This document shows positions 45,186 through 55,564 of a stretch of 64,000 nucleotides of DNA, in pieces. A program made the position numbers and the translations under genes. Within the stretch, counting starts at the first letter, position 1, and the number at the start of each line of letters is the position of its first letter. The DNA comes from Polymyxa betae (Eukaryota > Endomyxa > Phytomyxea > Plasmodiophorida > Plasmodiophoridae), in assembly GCA_003693705.1 (NCBI GenBank), contig RBZT01000729.1, forward strand, positions 1-64,000, given 5' to 3'. The notes beneath the pieces are model-generated. The model saw nothing but the letters and a program-made list of their open reading frames with translations, did not search any database and was not told the DNA's origin.

Positions 45186-48100
45186 TCAGTAAAAGTTTTC
45201 GTACTTGAATAGCAATGTCACAGGTGACTTACACATAACCAGACATAGGACGATGCCAATCCAAGCTTCTTGCATTCCATCGCCAAGCTTGTTAAACCCT
45301 AACAGAGAGAGGACCTGCTCCCCAGTTCTGTATCCACATGATGAAGGATCAGGGCAATCAAATTGTAACCCGCGAAATTCTGCAATCCCTTGAAGTCTTG
45401 CAGAATAACGGTTTATTGAGGCATAGTTCAAGCTGTTCAAGACTTGGGGCATATCGAGACTAGACAAAACATGGTGAGCAACAGGATCATGACGTGGGAC
45501 AACATACCTCAAATAACCTGCCATAATTGACATGATGCTCAAGATGGCACTCATGATTTGTACCGAGAAACCAGGTTCCGCTAACTAAAAAATATTAATG
45601 ACAAACGACCCTAACTTGTAGGATAAGCTTACGAATGAACAGAACGCGATACCAATACTTTCACCAGCGTTGACTAAAGCAAATCCTGCAAACATACAAA
45701 CGAAGAAGTTTATCTTCAATCCAGCTGCATAGATTAAAATCACTGCCCATAAAACGCTGCCGATAATTTCTGTTGCGGCAGGAATTATCATCAAAATTGA
45801 ATAGGCACCGAAGAGATTACCGAATGGCAGTTCATTGGCAGTGTAGGTTAAAAAGAAGGTCAGAGCAGAGTAAGTTCGATCTTGGTGTTCGAACTTGAAG
45901 AGTTTTAGTTCCTGAGGGAAAACCGCAATACAATTCAGCATTCCTACGAATACCAATGATCCGGTTTGCTGCTAAAGGAAGATCAGCTAGAACCAGAGAA
46001 ATCATCTTAGTGAATAATACCAATATTCCAATGCGACTTGTTATCGATTCCTGGGATGTTGAGAGAGGAGCAAAGTACGCCGCCAAGATAAGACCCAATG
46101 TCAGCATCTGCATAATTCGAGAGAACAAAATTTCTATTTGCCTGCAAAGATTGCGGAACGAGCGAGCAATAAGCAAAGGCAACGCACGAAATGAAGAGAG
46201 AGAATGAAGGCTGTGAGAAGCTACAATTAGAATGGGGTCTTCCAGTTGTGAAATCTCGACATGGCCAATAGGATGCTCTTTCCATGCCTCGACTAGAAGT
46301 GCTACTCGATTTTTTGACGATGTTTCAGAAACCTGATTTCGCGAATCGACCGATGTAAGATCGATTGCAAAATCAGCTGGATTTGTAAACTTTGGGATCC
46401 GAAAGTTCAAGCTGGAGAAATGCAGAAGCATGTCCTGGACGGAACCTTGAAAAACAATATGCCCTCCTTTAGACATAAGTAGTAAATTATCGATTAGATG
46501 CATTATATCGGAACGAGGCTGATGGATTGTACAGATCACTGTTCTGCCAGAAGATGCCACTCCTCTCAACGTCAATATGACATTTTTAGCTGTTGCGGCG
46601 TCAAGCCCCTGCAGATGATTAGCCAATGTTAATCACGAATCGATCAAAATACCGAAGTTGGTTCATCAAGAAGCAATACAGCAGGATCTGTGAGCATTGC
46701 CATGCCGATTGAAACTCGTCTTTTTTCTCCACCTGAAAGACCCTGTTTTGATATAAGCAAAACGTCATACCATGCTTTGCGACATTGCCGACTTTGACTT
46801 TAGGCCCGCCGATCGCGATATTAGCACAGTCGGTCAAACGAAGCTCTGAGATGATTTCCTCGACCCTTGCCGAGCACGCCGCTTTTGACAAATGCGGTAG
46901 CTTTAGCTGGGCAGCATATTGCAAAGTTTCTCTAGCAGTTAAGGCAGGCAATAAATGTGAGTCTTCTTGACGAACAGACGCCGTTATAAAGGCAACATCA
47001 TTCCGAGTTAGACTTTTGCCGTTATGGAGAATTTGTCCAGTTTGGTTTAACTCCAGACGTGATCCATAATTAGGATAGCGAGCATGCAGAACATGAAGTA
47101 GCGTCGTCTTTCCGGAACCTGAAGTCCCCATGACTGCAGTTAGTTGCCCAGGCAAAAAATTTGCATTAACTGAGTCCAAGATCACACTCTTTGACTCATT
47201 CTTGGAGCGCCTTTTAGAAGATAAAGAGAGCGAATAATTCTGGACTGTAACCAGAACATGGTGAACTTTCATTGGAGGGATATCAACACTCAAGGGAGCT
47301 TTCAAATTAGTCAAAGCTGACGATGAGTAGGAATTAGCTTGCTTTATCCCAGTTTTGGGGAAAAGTTGAAGAACAATGAACGTCAATAGCATAAATACAG
47401 AGAAGATACAGAACAATCCTATTAATGGGATCGTGATTCCCGGTGTAAACCCTAGCTGTTTGATAACATTGTTCCCAACACATATTTGTGCCCCTTGCAG
47501 TGATTGCACACACGAAAACGTTCGGTCTTCAAATTCGTTCGTAGACAGGATCCTTAATCCATATGTGACGTAACCAACATATTGAAACCATCTCAGGTAA
47601 ACTGGAATAATATCGACGGCGATGAAGAAACCTGAGGACATAGAAATGAAGGTGAAAATCGCATCTAAAGATGAAATTCAGAGATCCGTTAGGCTCAATT
47701 GGGCCCATTTACTTCCGACTAAGGAGGCCAGAGCAAAGTCGCGACTGATAGAAACACAGAAATAAGCAAAAGAGATCCTGAATATCAGTTTAGACGTATA
47801 GACAAGAATATTTAGAGTCTTATGTAGTCTTACGTTACAAATTGCAATGCAACAACACAAAGGCAAAATATCAGAAAATGCCAGGCCATATGATCGGATC
47901 TTAAACCAATCATGGAATAAACTATGATTGAAAAGAGGATACAAAGCGCCGCGTACAAGGCAGTATTGACAGCAAACCACGACAGCAAATAAGAAGGAAT
48001 TGAATACATCCGGTCGGCTCTTTCACGATCGAAAACAAGCATTCTGATCAAGTCTGTCACCAAAACGCACTCGAATACATTTAAATTACCACATTACTCG

Positions 48101-49556
48101 CTTGATAATTTAAAGATCATAAACATCAATGATAAATAATTATGGAGCGCGCATATAGAGTATAGCGACGATTTACGACTCATTATCCCTGCCTAGTATG
48201 AGAATTCAGATATCAAGCCAGCTGTAACCAATAGAATCACATTACCGGAGTATCTGCTAACTGAAAGTACATCCAACCTAAAGCAAGGCTTAGGCAAAGG
48301 ACTTCACCAATAGATCCATAGAGTGTTAGACGATCTTCTTTCATATTGGTTAGAAACCTCAAAGCCAGAACTCGGGTTAGCTCTAAGAATGAAGGGCCCT
48401 TGTCGACAAAGAATTCTTCACCCTTCGGTTGATTTACATTTTTTTCTACAGATAAGGTAGGCACATTTCGTGATTTCGCTGCATCAATGATGTGATCAAC
48501 TCTGGGTCTAGATGCAGCCTCGGTTTCTTCATTCCGGTTGTCCACAGTTGTAATGTCGATTAGGAAATCGGCACCGTTGATGTTTTCACCTATAGGATAC
48601 CCCAAACGAGAAAAATATTCCAGAACTGAACTCTGGTCACCAGAATAAGCCAATCGTCCCTTACTCAACAGGGTTATCGAAGCGAAAATATTGAAGATAT
48701 CAGATCGAGGTTGATGAATAGACAAGATGACTGTGCGCCCTCGTTTGCTTAGAGAATCTAAAGTTTCTACTAAAGAGAAAGCCGAGAATGCATCCAACCC
48801 TGTTGTAGGTTCATCCAGGACAATTACGGAAGGGTTCGTTAATAACTGCACCCCAACGCTAAATTAAGCCAATAAATGAATTTGAATACTTCCTACTGCA
48901 GAGCCACAATACCTGACTCTACGCTTTTCCCCTCCAGAAACCCCTTTCCGCCATTCATCTCCAATTAAGGTATCCGCTTGGTCTTTCAGGCCAAGTTCCT
49001 GTATCACTTCTTCGACTAAAGCAAATTTCTCTTTCTTAGAAAGAGATCTTGGGAGGCGAAGCTGTGCAGCATATCGTAAAGTATCTCGAACAGTAAGATA
49101 TGGCAACAATCTTTGATACGGAAAATTCAACGGAAATGTAAAGAATGACTCTTATTTTACCTATCATGCTGCTCAACATAAGCGAGAGCCTTCTTGTTAA
49201 TGAACTCCTTCGCTGGACCATTATTGAATGTTATCTGTCCAGAAACTGAAAAACCATCTGTTCTGCCTGCGATCGCATTTAAAAGAGTGGTTTTCCCACT
49301 CCCAGATCCGCCCTGAAAATAGTAGGTTCACCAACTATTGTCGACGACGTAAAATACTAAAAACTACCATAATTGCCATTAGGGTTCCAGCAGAAATATG
49401 CCTATTGATTTTATCCAAAAGCACAGTGGAGTCTTTAGTCTGAATAGTTAAATCTCGTACTGAGATATGTACAGGAGAAACTTGGCCAAATGCCATAGGC
49501 GGCGAAACCGCCACCAGGTCTTGCAGCTCGACCAGGACGGCATCGGCAGAAGTCAT
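45186..49556 (-). CDS. full-length ABCG transporter, (NBD-TMD)x2, Yol075c type
   Basis: Membrane ATPase with two tandem half-transporter units. Half 1: NBD1 with Walker [21 protein letters not shown] (about 49310-49250), signature [10 protein letters not shown], Walker [14 protein letters not shown] and H-loop SIHQPRSD; then membrane helices (about 48320-47300) with the lumenal cysteine loop [16 protein letters not shown]. Half 2: NBD2 with Walker [20 protein letters not shown] (about 47130), [29 protein letters not shown] and [11 protein letters not shown]; then TMD2 (46150-45190) with [20 protein letters not shown]. The forward domain order and cysteine loops match the fungal Yol075c/ABCG group, not the reverse-order PDR type. 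Start at ATG 49556 ([15 protein letters not shown]). At least eight introns; borders are approximate. The substrate cannot be told, lipids or sterols being usual for ABCG. Confidence 0.87.
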
Positions 49557-49804
49557 CACGAGACTCCTGACAATGTGATATTGCGTCAATTGCGATGGAG
49601 GGTCCCTTAACTGCAGGCTGTTACAGTTAGGGGCTCATCGTATGGGGCTTATGAGCATTGATACCGGTAACTGGAGCTTTAGCTACCCGTTGGTAATCAA
49701 AGCCCGGCTTGCCGGAAACAGGGCAAAGCGATAGAAATAGGCAGAAACGTTTGCTATAATATGAAAGGTTTACTGTGGGTTTATGACTTTGATGGCATAA
49801 ACAG

Positions 49805-50703
49805 TTAGGCTTTCTCGTCATCAGATTCGTCCATCTCTTCTCGAGCCTTTTCCGTTTTAGCCTGTTGAATGGCCTCCTGGCGCACGTCATCAGGGACACG
49901 AACGTGCTTGCGATTGGAGGCGTCGCAAACCCAGCTCATGTCGAGCTCGAACTCTTTGTCCTTCACGTCATCGTGCAGTTTGTAGATGATTTTAGCAATG
50001 AGTTTAACTGCCTCTTTAACAGTGATTGAATCGAACTTAATTTTTTCGAGTTCGCTGCAGGCACCGTTTTTAGCCTTTCCAATTGCAGTAGCGAAATACC
50101 GGTGTCCGACACCAGATGGATCGATCTGATAAAGCTGTGGACCGTCCCGATCGTAGACTGCGATCAAGACCGATGTTCCGAATGGTCTGTAATAAGCGAA
50201 TTGGGTGTAATTGTGGAATTCGGCACTAAGAACTAAGAGTTAAAACGTTTTCGTCAAATTAAACGAATGGCATACGCGAGGTTCTTGTTTAAGACGTGAC
50301 CGGGGATGGGACTACCGAACTGGTCGCGATATTTGCTAGACTGGGAGCGAGAAATCTCTACCACTTTACGGGCATCGGCAGCAAATCCAGCCATTGCAAC
50401 ACCGACGTGTTCATCTACAGTGAAGACCCTTCGATTTCCACCAGGCAATAGCATTTTGCTCTGGATAGGATTTTCAACTCCAAGAACAACTCCATCAACG
50501 CATCTAATGCCAATTGCAGTCCTGCAAACCGTTTAAGTTTTGCATGCAGCAGCTCATTATTTCGTAATTCCAAAACAATTCCGGATTAATTCCCAATGAA
50601 ACTCATACCCGCTTTTTTCAACCGCTTTGGCAGCATATTCTACTTGGAAAATTCGACCATCGGGACTGTACGTCGAGGCACTGAGATCGTATCCACTGGA
50701 CAT
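49805..50703 (-). CDS. PSMA3: 20S proteasome subunit alpha-7 (PSMA3/PRE10)
   Basis: Outer-ring subunit of the 20S proteasome. Three exons (introns 50608-50522, 87 bp, and 50264-50233, 32 bp) give 259 residues. It starts [20 protein letters not shown] and [12 protein letters not shown], the alpha-type signature with the H0 helix of PSMA3. Then [70 protein letters not shown] and [20 protein letters not shown]. The acidic C-terminus ([12 protein letters not shown]) is typical of PSMA3, with CK2-like sites. Length agrees with human PSMA3. Alpha subunits have no catalytic threonine. Confidence 0.96.
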
Positions 50704-50943
50704 GGCGAAGGAGTCGGTCGACTAGGTCGATCAGACGAGTTATGTATGTTGAAGTAGAGAAAGAGGCTGAAGACACCTTATTGTAACACGCACAAACCTT
50801 CAAACCCTTCTCTTTCGAATTGCTTCACTTTCAGGCCGCGCATCGTCTCATCAGTTCAGTCCCAACTCCAACTTCCTGCTGATCTCGTCGTTGATTCTAA
50901 TAATTGATTTCGTCACATCCAATGCAAGTATGCTTTTTTGAAT

Positions 50944-51585
50944 TTACTGTACATAAAAATAACCCTTAGTTAAATCGAAACATCGCCGAATTTGGGAGCC
51001 AGTTCCAGTTTTATTCAATCCGAAATGCAAGAGGCAGCTGGTGTTACTGCGATTTTGCCTGATCTGGAACAATTGTATTTTTCTAGAATAAAAACGCAAG
51101 AAATCGTCCACAGAAAAGAGCAACCCACCGATTATTAGTACACCACTAATAACCACTGATATCCGATAGTACACTTTCGCTGTCAGGTCAAACTTCAAGT
51201 AGCAGACTAGCAAGCGGAGGTTCGCGTGCCCGTGAGTCATCACAAGTGAACGATCTTGATTGTCTATCATTTGGTCTCTGTGTACCCTAAAATCGATTCG
51301 ATCATTATCTGTGTTCGGTTCTAGGTGCAAATCCGTTCGTGAGACCAGTGAAATTGCCGAACAGCGACAAGCCCTTATCGTCGACATCTCTATCGCTGTG
51401 AATAGCAAATAGGTACCGTCCACAACCAGAACCGATAGAGCTGCATACTGATCGAGGACAATGCTTGAACCACCGATAGAGAACCGAATTCGAATCAGGA
51501 CGCTTTCTTGCCAGAAAGTGCAGCAGGTCTTCGTCGTGCAATGGAAACTAGATTCTTCACTAGGCAAGCGGCCGAGGGAAATCAT
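50944..51585 (-). CDS. unknown membrane protein
   Basis: A 213-residue frame from ATG 51585 (MISLGRLPSEESSFHCTTK) to 50944. One strong hydrophobic helix (YRISVVISGVLIIGGLLFSV, near residue 155) is followed by a basic tail (FLRFYSRKIQLFQIRQNR). Ahead of it is a beta-rich region, SIVLDQYAALSVLVVDGTYL and HLEPNTDNDRIDFRV, the latter like the DxNxDGxxD calcium-type loops found in ciliary TMEM231, but the expected first membrane helix is missing. Introns may be hidden in the open frame. It stands 240 bp upstream of PSMA3 and head to head with the F-box gene, leaving only 43 bp between start codons. Family uncertain. Confidence 0.4.
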   Translation of the reverse strand: MISLGRLPSEESSFHCTTKTCCTFWQESVLIRIRFSIGGSSIVLDQYAALSVLVVDGTYLLFTAIEMSTIRACRCSAISLVSRTDLHLEPNTDNDRIDFRVHRDQMIDNQDRSLVMTHGHANLRLLVCYLKFDLTAKVYYRISVVISGVLIIGGLLFSVDDFLRFYSRKIQLFQIRQNRSNTSCLLHFGLNKTGTGSQIRRCFDLTKGYFYVQ

Positions 51586-51628
51586 TCAGCTGGAAAACGT
51601 CCATGCTAAGCGTCGTCGCAAGCTATCG

Positions 51629-52409
51629 ATGAGCTATCAGGATTGCAAGACGCCAGGTAATCAAGGTCGCTTGGCAACTAAGAAAGTTGTGATAAATCGG
51701 CAAGCGGAGCATGCCGAAGAAGGTCCAGATCAGCTCAGTGCGCTGAGTGATGACTTATTGGCTCAAATTTTTCAATTCTTGGATTTTCCCTCTGTTTCTC
51801 GGACTGTCCCTCGAGCTTCAAAGCGACTTCACCAAGCTTCTCTTAGCAAACAGTTCACCAATTCTGTCAATCGTTTAACAATCAACGGGCCAGCTTTACG
51901 CTGGTTTTCTTCGCTATCTTTATGTAGGTTGCTTTCGAGGCTAGGGCAACTTCGCGAACTACGATTCACTGGATGTGGAGATGCTCTTGACGATAACGTG
52001 ATGAATGCGATAGCTTCAGGTGTTTCACGCCAACTTAAAAACCTTGATGTGGATTGGTGTGGTTCCGTTTCTGACGTAGGCGTAAATGCGGTGGTCAAAG
52101 CATGTCCCAACCTGGTCTGCTTTAACTTATTTAAGGGTCGTTCTGCGTCACGTGATGGACAAGATGTCACAGACGAGGCATTGCGTTTGATAAGCAAACG
52201 TTGCCCAAAGCTGAGGCGTCTTTGTTTAACGTATACGCAGCTGACCAAAAAAGGTATTCACTCTTTTGTACAGAGATTCGAACGTACTTGACTTATCGCT
52301 CTTAGGTATTAAACTGTTTGCTGAGGACACTCGTATGGTAGTCGTGAAATTGTTGTCTAACCGCTCTTTGTCGTGGGGGCCAACCTGCACCTTATTAGAA
52401 AAGAGATGA
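51629..52409 (+). CDS. F-box / leucine-rich repeat protein
   Basis: Two exons (intron 52254-52305) give 242 residues, starting MSYQDCKTPGNQGRLATKK. The F-box DQLSALSDDLLAQIFQFLDF with FPSVSRTVPRASKRLHQ follows at about residues 34-75. LRRs of the cysteine-containing (AMN1/FBXL) type come next: LRELRFTGCGDALDDNVMNA, LKNLDVDWCGSVSDVGVNAV, LVCFNLFKGRSASRDGQDVT and LRRLCLTYTQLTKKGI. F-box proteins hold substrates for SCF ubiquitin ligases through Skp1, with the LRRs as binding surface. The frame extends upstream to 51461 without another credible start, and that part is antisense to the neighbouring gene. The substrate is unknown. Confidence 0.85.
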
Positions 52410-52564
52410 CGTTTGCTTTTAATTTCGTTTTGTTACGTAATATGCATTAGATCTACAAATATTTCACCGAAGCGATAAAATATGAATAAAATATACAAAT
52501 TTTGCGACGCATTCCACGCTTGGTAATGACTGATGACTGATGACATTGCGGAAGGTTCCTTTTA

Positions 52565-53895
52565 TTATTGCGATAAGCACTTTCTAAAGAACCCAAATTC
52601 CTTGACGAAGTCCTTTTCGGAAAATGTACCAAGTAAGAATTCGGCTGTAAGGCGACTGGTGCCAATTAAAATCCGCTCAGCAGCGATTTTGGTTTTATGC
52701 AGGAGCTTAATGACGATGGGCGAGTATAAGTAAAGATCGCTGAAAGAAGCATGCCTTGCACCTTCGATTACCCAGACATTGATATTGGATTTATCTTTCG
52801 TGCTGGAGACAAAGTCACGGAAATAGTCGCTATCAGCCCATAACGAGGAGACAATGTGCAGCACTGGAATTGACTGCACTCTGCTTTCTTGAGAGAAGAC
52901 TTCTTTCCTTACTGGTTGGGCCCAAAGATCCAAAGCTACCGCAGCCACAAACCTGTTGTCAATGTGGGCGGTGGAGATAGCAGCAGCAGCTCCGAAAGAA
53001 TGTCCAACGACAAAAACGCGATTGGGATCGATCCTTGACCCAAGATCAAGGGCATTACTTCGGTCTTGCAAGATGGCAGTAAGAGCGCTGCGAAGCTCGC
53101 CAATTCGTTGGTCTAATTGAACCTTGCGATGTTCTAACGCTAAAGAATCCTCTTGTGGATGCGTGTAAAGCAGCAGATCTTGCTGATCCGGCAGCCTATA
53201 TGCAGCTGCGCTGCCATCGCTGTGGTTTACAGCAACAACAATGAATCCTCGAGACGCCCACTCCTCAATCAATGAGGAATAAACCTCGAAAGTTCCTCCA
53301 AGTCCTATCGGAAGGCAATAAGGACAGTGGATAAGTAATACAAAAATTGTTAACCGTGGCTGAACATTATCAGAGGACAACGATCTTTCAGGTTCGAATA
53401 GAAAGGAGCTTCCCTATAAGCTCGCAAACGAAAAGACGGCATATGGGATAAAAGAAAAGCTGGAACCCTTCCATATCTTGCCATTCCCATTGGTGTGTGA
53501 CCTTCCCATTCTAGATATCGAATGCTTTGTTCTTCTTTTTCCGGTTTCGTGCAAGGATAAAAGATCCGAGCGTCAACTCCAGATAAACGAGTTGTGATGC
53601 AGCTGATACGATACTGTCCCGATAGGTCGGGAAATCGTGCGATAGGGTGAACCAAGATGAAAAGAAGCGTCAATAAAAGAAGAAACAAACGAAACTCTTT
53701 TAGATGCCGGATGAATCCAAAACGAGAAAGAACGCCCAGCCCAGCGGAGACATAAAACGATGACAGCGCACGCCTCCATTGATGATGCCGAAGTAAAATA
53801 ATAATGGCAGTTGAGGTTATCACTGATGCCGCTTCTAGCAGGTCAACAAACCCAAGCGCTAAAAGCAGGTATTCCATCCATCGCGGTTCCAGCAT
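52565..53895 (-). CDS. PAF-acetylhydrolase-like lipase with N-terminal membrane bundle
   Basis: Two exons (intron 53354-53305) give 426 residues. The N-terminus has several hydrophobic segments (YLLLALGFVDLLEAASVITS; TAIIILLRHH; FRLFLLLLTLLFILVHPIAR), so the enzyme is membrane-anchored. The catalytic part matches group VII/VIII PAF-AH: DARIFYPCTKP, CPLIMFSHGLGGTFEVYSSL (oxyanion region), GFIVVAVNHSDGSAAAYRL, the nucleophile elbow GHSFGAAAAI (Ser), ALDLWAQPV (Asp) and ARHASFSDLYL (His). PAF-AH cleaves the sn-2 acetyl or oxidised short chain of phospholipids. Animal PAF-AH enzymes are secreted or soluble, so the N-terminal bundle is notable. The same layout occurs in some protist homologues (inference). 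Confidence 0.85.
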
Positions 53896-54230
53896 CGGTG
53901 CCTAACAGTAATACGTGCTTAACCAACTGGCTGCGCAACGATTATTTTCTTCAAGGCTTTTGTTAGCGCCGGGGAGGAATTGCTTCATGACTGCTTCCTC
54001 AAAATGCTATCACCTGCAGCCAGCTATTCTTGCATGGCGTTCTGTAATTGCAAACGATCAAGTGATTACAGATATTCAGATTGTTTGTAACAATTTAGCA
54101 ACACGTTACTGTTTCTGTACATCAGTGTGGTTGCGCGACCTGCTCATGTTCCCTTTTTTATCCTCTCTACAAGAGGGCGAAGCCAAAAGTGTGTCGGTCG
54201 GGAGGTTCTACTGGCGTACGTGAGCAATCT
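53896..54230. other. intergenic, divergent promoter region
   Basis: About 335 bp between divergent genes. A plus-strand frame 53915-54223 (102 codons, MLNQLAAQRLFSSRLLLAPG) opens here. Its N-terminus looks presequence-like, but the rest has no protein-like order and it ends at the next gene. Probably non-coding. Confidence 0.4.
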
Positions 54231-55342
54231 ATGAGGATAGTTATCTGCCTCACGGCCTCGATTGGAGTCATTATTTCTGGAAGTGCTTTGTTAGCGATCT
54301 GGTGGGCGAAGCACTCAACCAAAAGAAAATGGCAGCGTTCGCGCCATATTCTCATTGTCAACGAAGAGGAATTTAATGAGAAGAAACAGATTTTATACCG
54401 CTCTGGAAAATCGTCGCTCCAGGTAATGAATCAGGCATTTTGGGCTCCCCGCGATTTGTTAAGCGATTTCAAGGTCATTATGGACTTTGATTATACGATG
54501 ACCCAATATTACACTCCATCTGGTCATATAAGCACCAGCACGCATGGTGTATTTAGCCGATCAGGACTCTTACCACAATCTTTTATCGAAAAGGAAGCTT
54601 ACCTGTTCGAGAAATATTTCAAGTATGAAACGGATCCAACCCTGTCACCCGCCGAGCGTTTTAAGTATATGGAAGAATGGTGGCATCAGGCTCATGCCAA
54701 TCTTGTTCAACATAAGATGACCAAATATTTATTACGACAATGCATGGGGCCTCAAAAATCGACGATTTTATTAAGGCAGGGATGCCGAGAGGTTATCGAT
54801 TTGTTAGAGAAGCACGACATTCCTCTTTTAATATTCTCAGCTGGTATCGGCGACGTCATCGAAGAATTCTTCAGAAGGGATAACGTTCAGCCTTCGAATC
54901 TGCATATACTAAGTAATCGGATGGTGATGGATGACAATGGACTCGTAACCGGATTTCAAGAGCCGGTTGTACATCCAGGTAATAAAGCATTGCTGGTAGA
55001 CAGAGCTGCTCATGTTTTACATCCTGAAAGAGCTGCTTTCATTGTGGTTGGTGACCATATTCATGGTAACATTCCGTTGCTTTCCTTATAGAAAGAATGC
55101 TAATTTCTCTTAGATGCTTTAATGTGCGATTCCATTCCGTAAGTAAAATCGTGATAAGCGCCGCTTCTTCGTTGCCTTATTTGTACCGCAGATATGCTGA
55201 GGTTCACCTGAAGATCGGATTGCTCAATACCGACATCGAGGCCAGGCTCGATCACTTCAAAGAAGTCTATGACGTCATTATTATTGACGACGGCCCGCTA
55301 GACTTCCTCTATGATATTGTCAAAGAAATTATAATGAACTGA
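54231..55342 (+). CDS. NT5C3: pyrimidine 5'-nucleotidase (UMPH-1/NT5C3 family), membrane-anchored
   Basis: Three exons (introns 55066-55113 and 55139-55191, with a 25-bp middle exon) give 336 residues. A HAD-superfamily phosphatase that removes the 5' phosphate of pyrimidine nucleotides. Motif I is MDFDYTMTQYYT (nucleophile Asp and acid Asp), then HGVFSRSG, KYFKYETDPTLSPAERFKYM, LLRQGCREVIDLLEKHDIPL, motif II IFSAGIGDVIEEF, SNRMVMDDNGLVTGF, the Lys in HPGNK, and motif III VGDHIHDALMCD spliced across the small exon. Upstream lies an N-terminal membrane helix (MRIVICLTASIGVIISGSAL) with a basic stop (KHSTKRKWQRSRH), which soluble NT5C3 lacks. It may act at ER or mitochondrial membrane. Confidence 0.92.
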
Positions 55343-55564
55343 TTTATGGATTCCTTGAATGTACAGTGTAATATTATTACCCTTCAATCAATGTGTTGCT
55401 TTGATGCAGCAAGTGTTATTATATTTATACTGTATTATGTACTAAACAGCGCACTAAAGTGAGAGCAGTAGCACCATAATCGCTGTTACGTCTTCGGAGC
55501 TTATTACGCGTCTTTCATTGTCAAACTCATCTTCTTTCATTGTCGAACTCATTGTATAAAGCTC

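Noticed and set aside
45290-47456. Further CCCTAA-type motifs in the ABC transporter gene (about 45296 and 47445)
   Set aside because: They are coding (LLGFNK and QLGFTPG) and follow from the amino acid sequence, so they were not counted with the intronic telomere-like motifs.
50944-51585. Assignment of the unknown membrane protein to TMEM231
   Set aside because: The DxNxD-like loop is similar, but the N-terminal membrane helix and the later conserved blocks of TMEM231 are missing and the neighbouring gene leaves no room for them.
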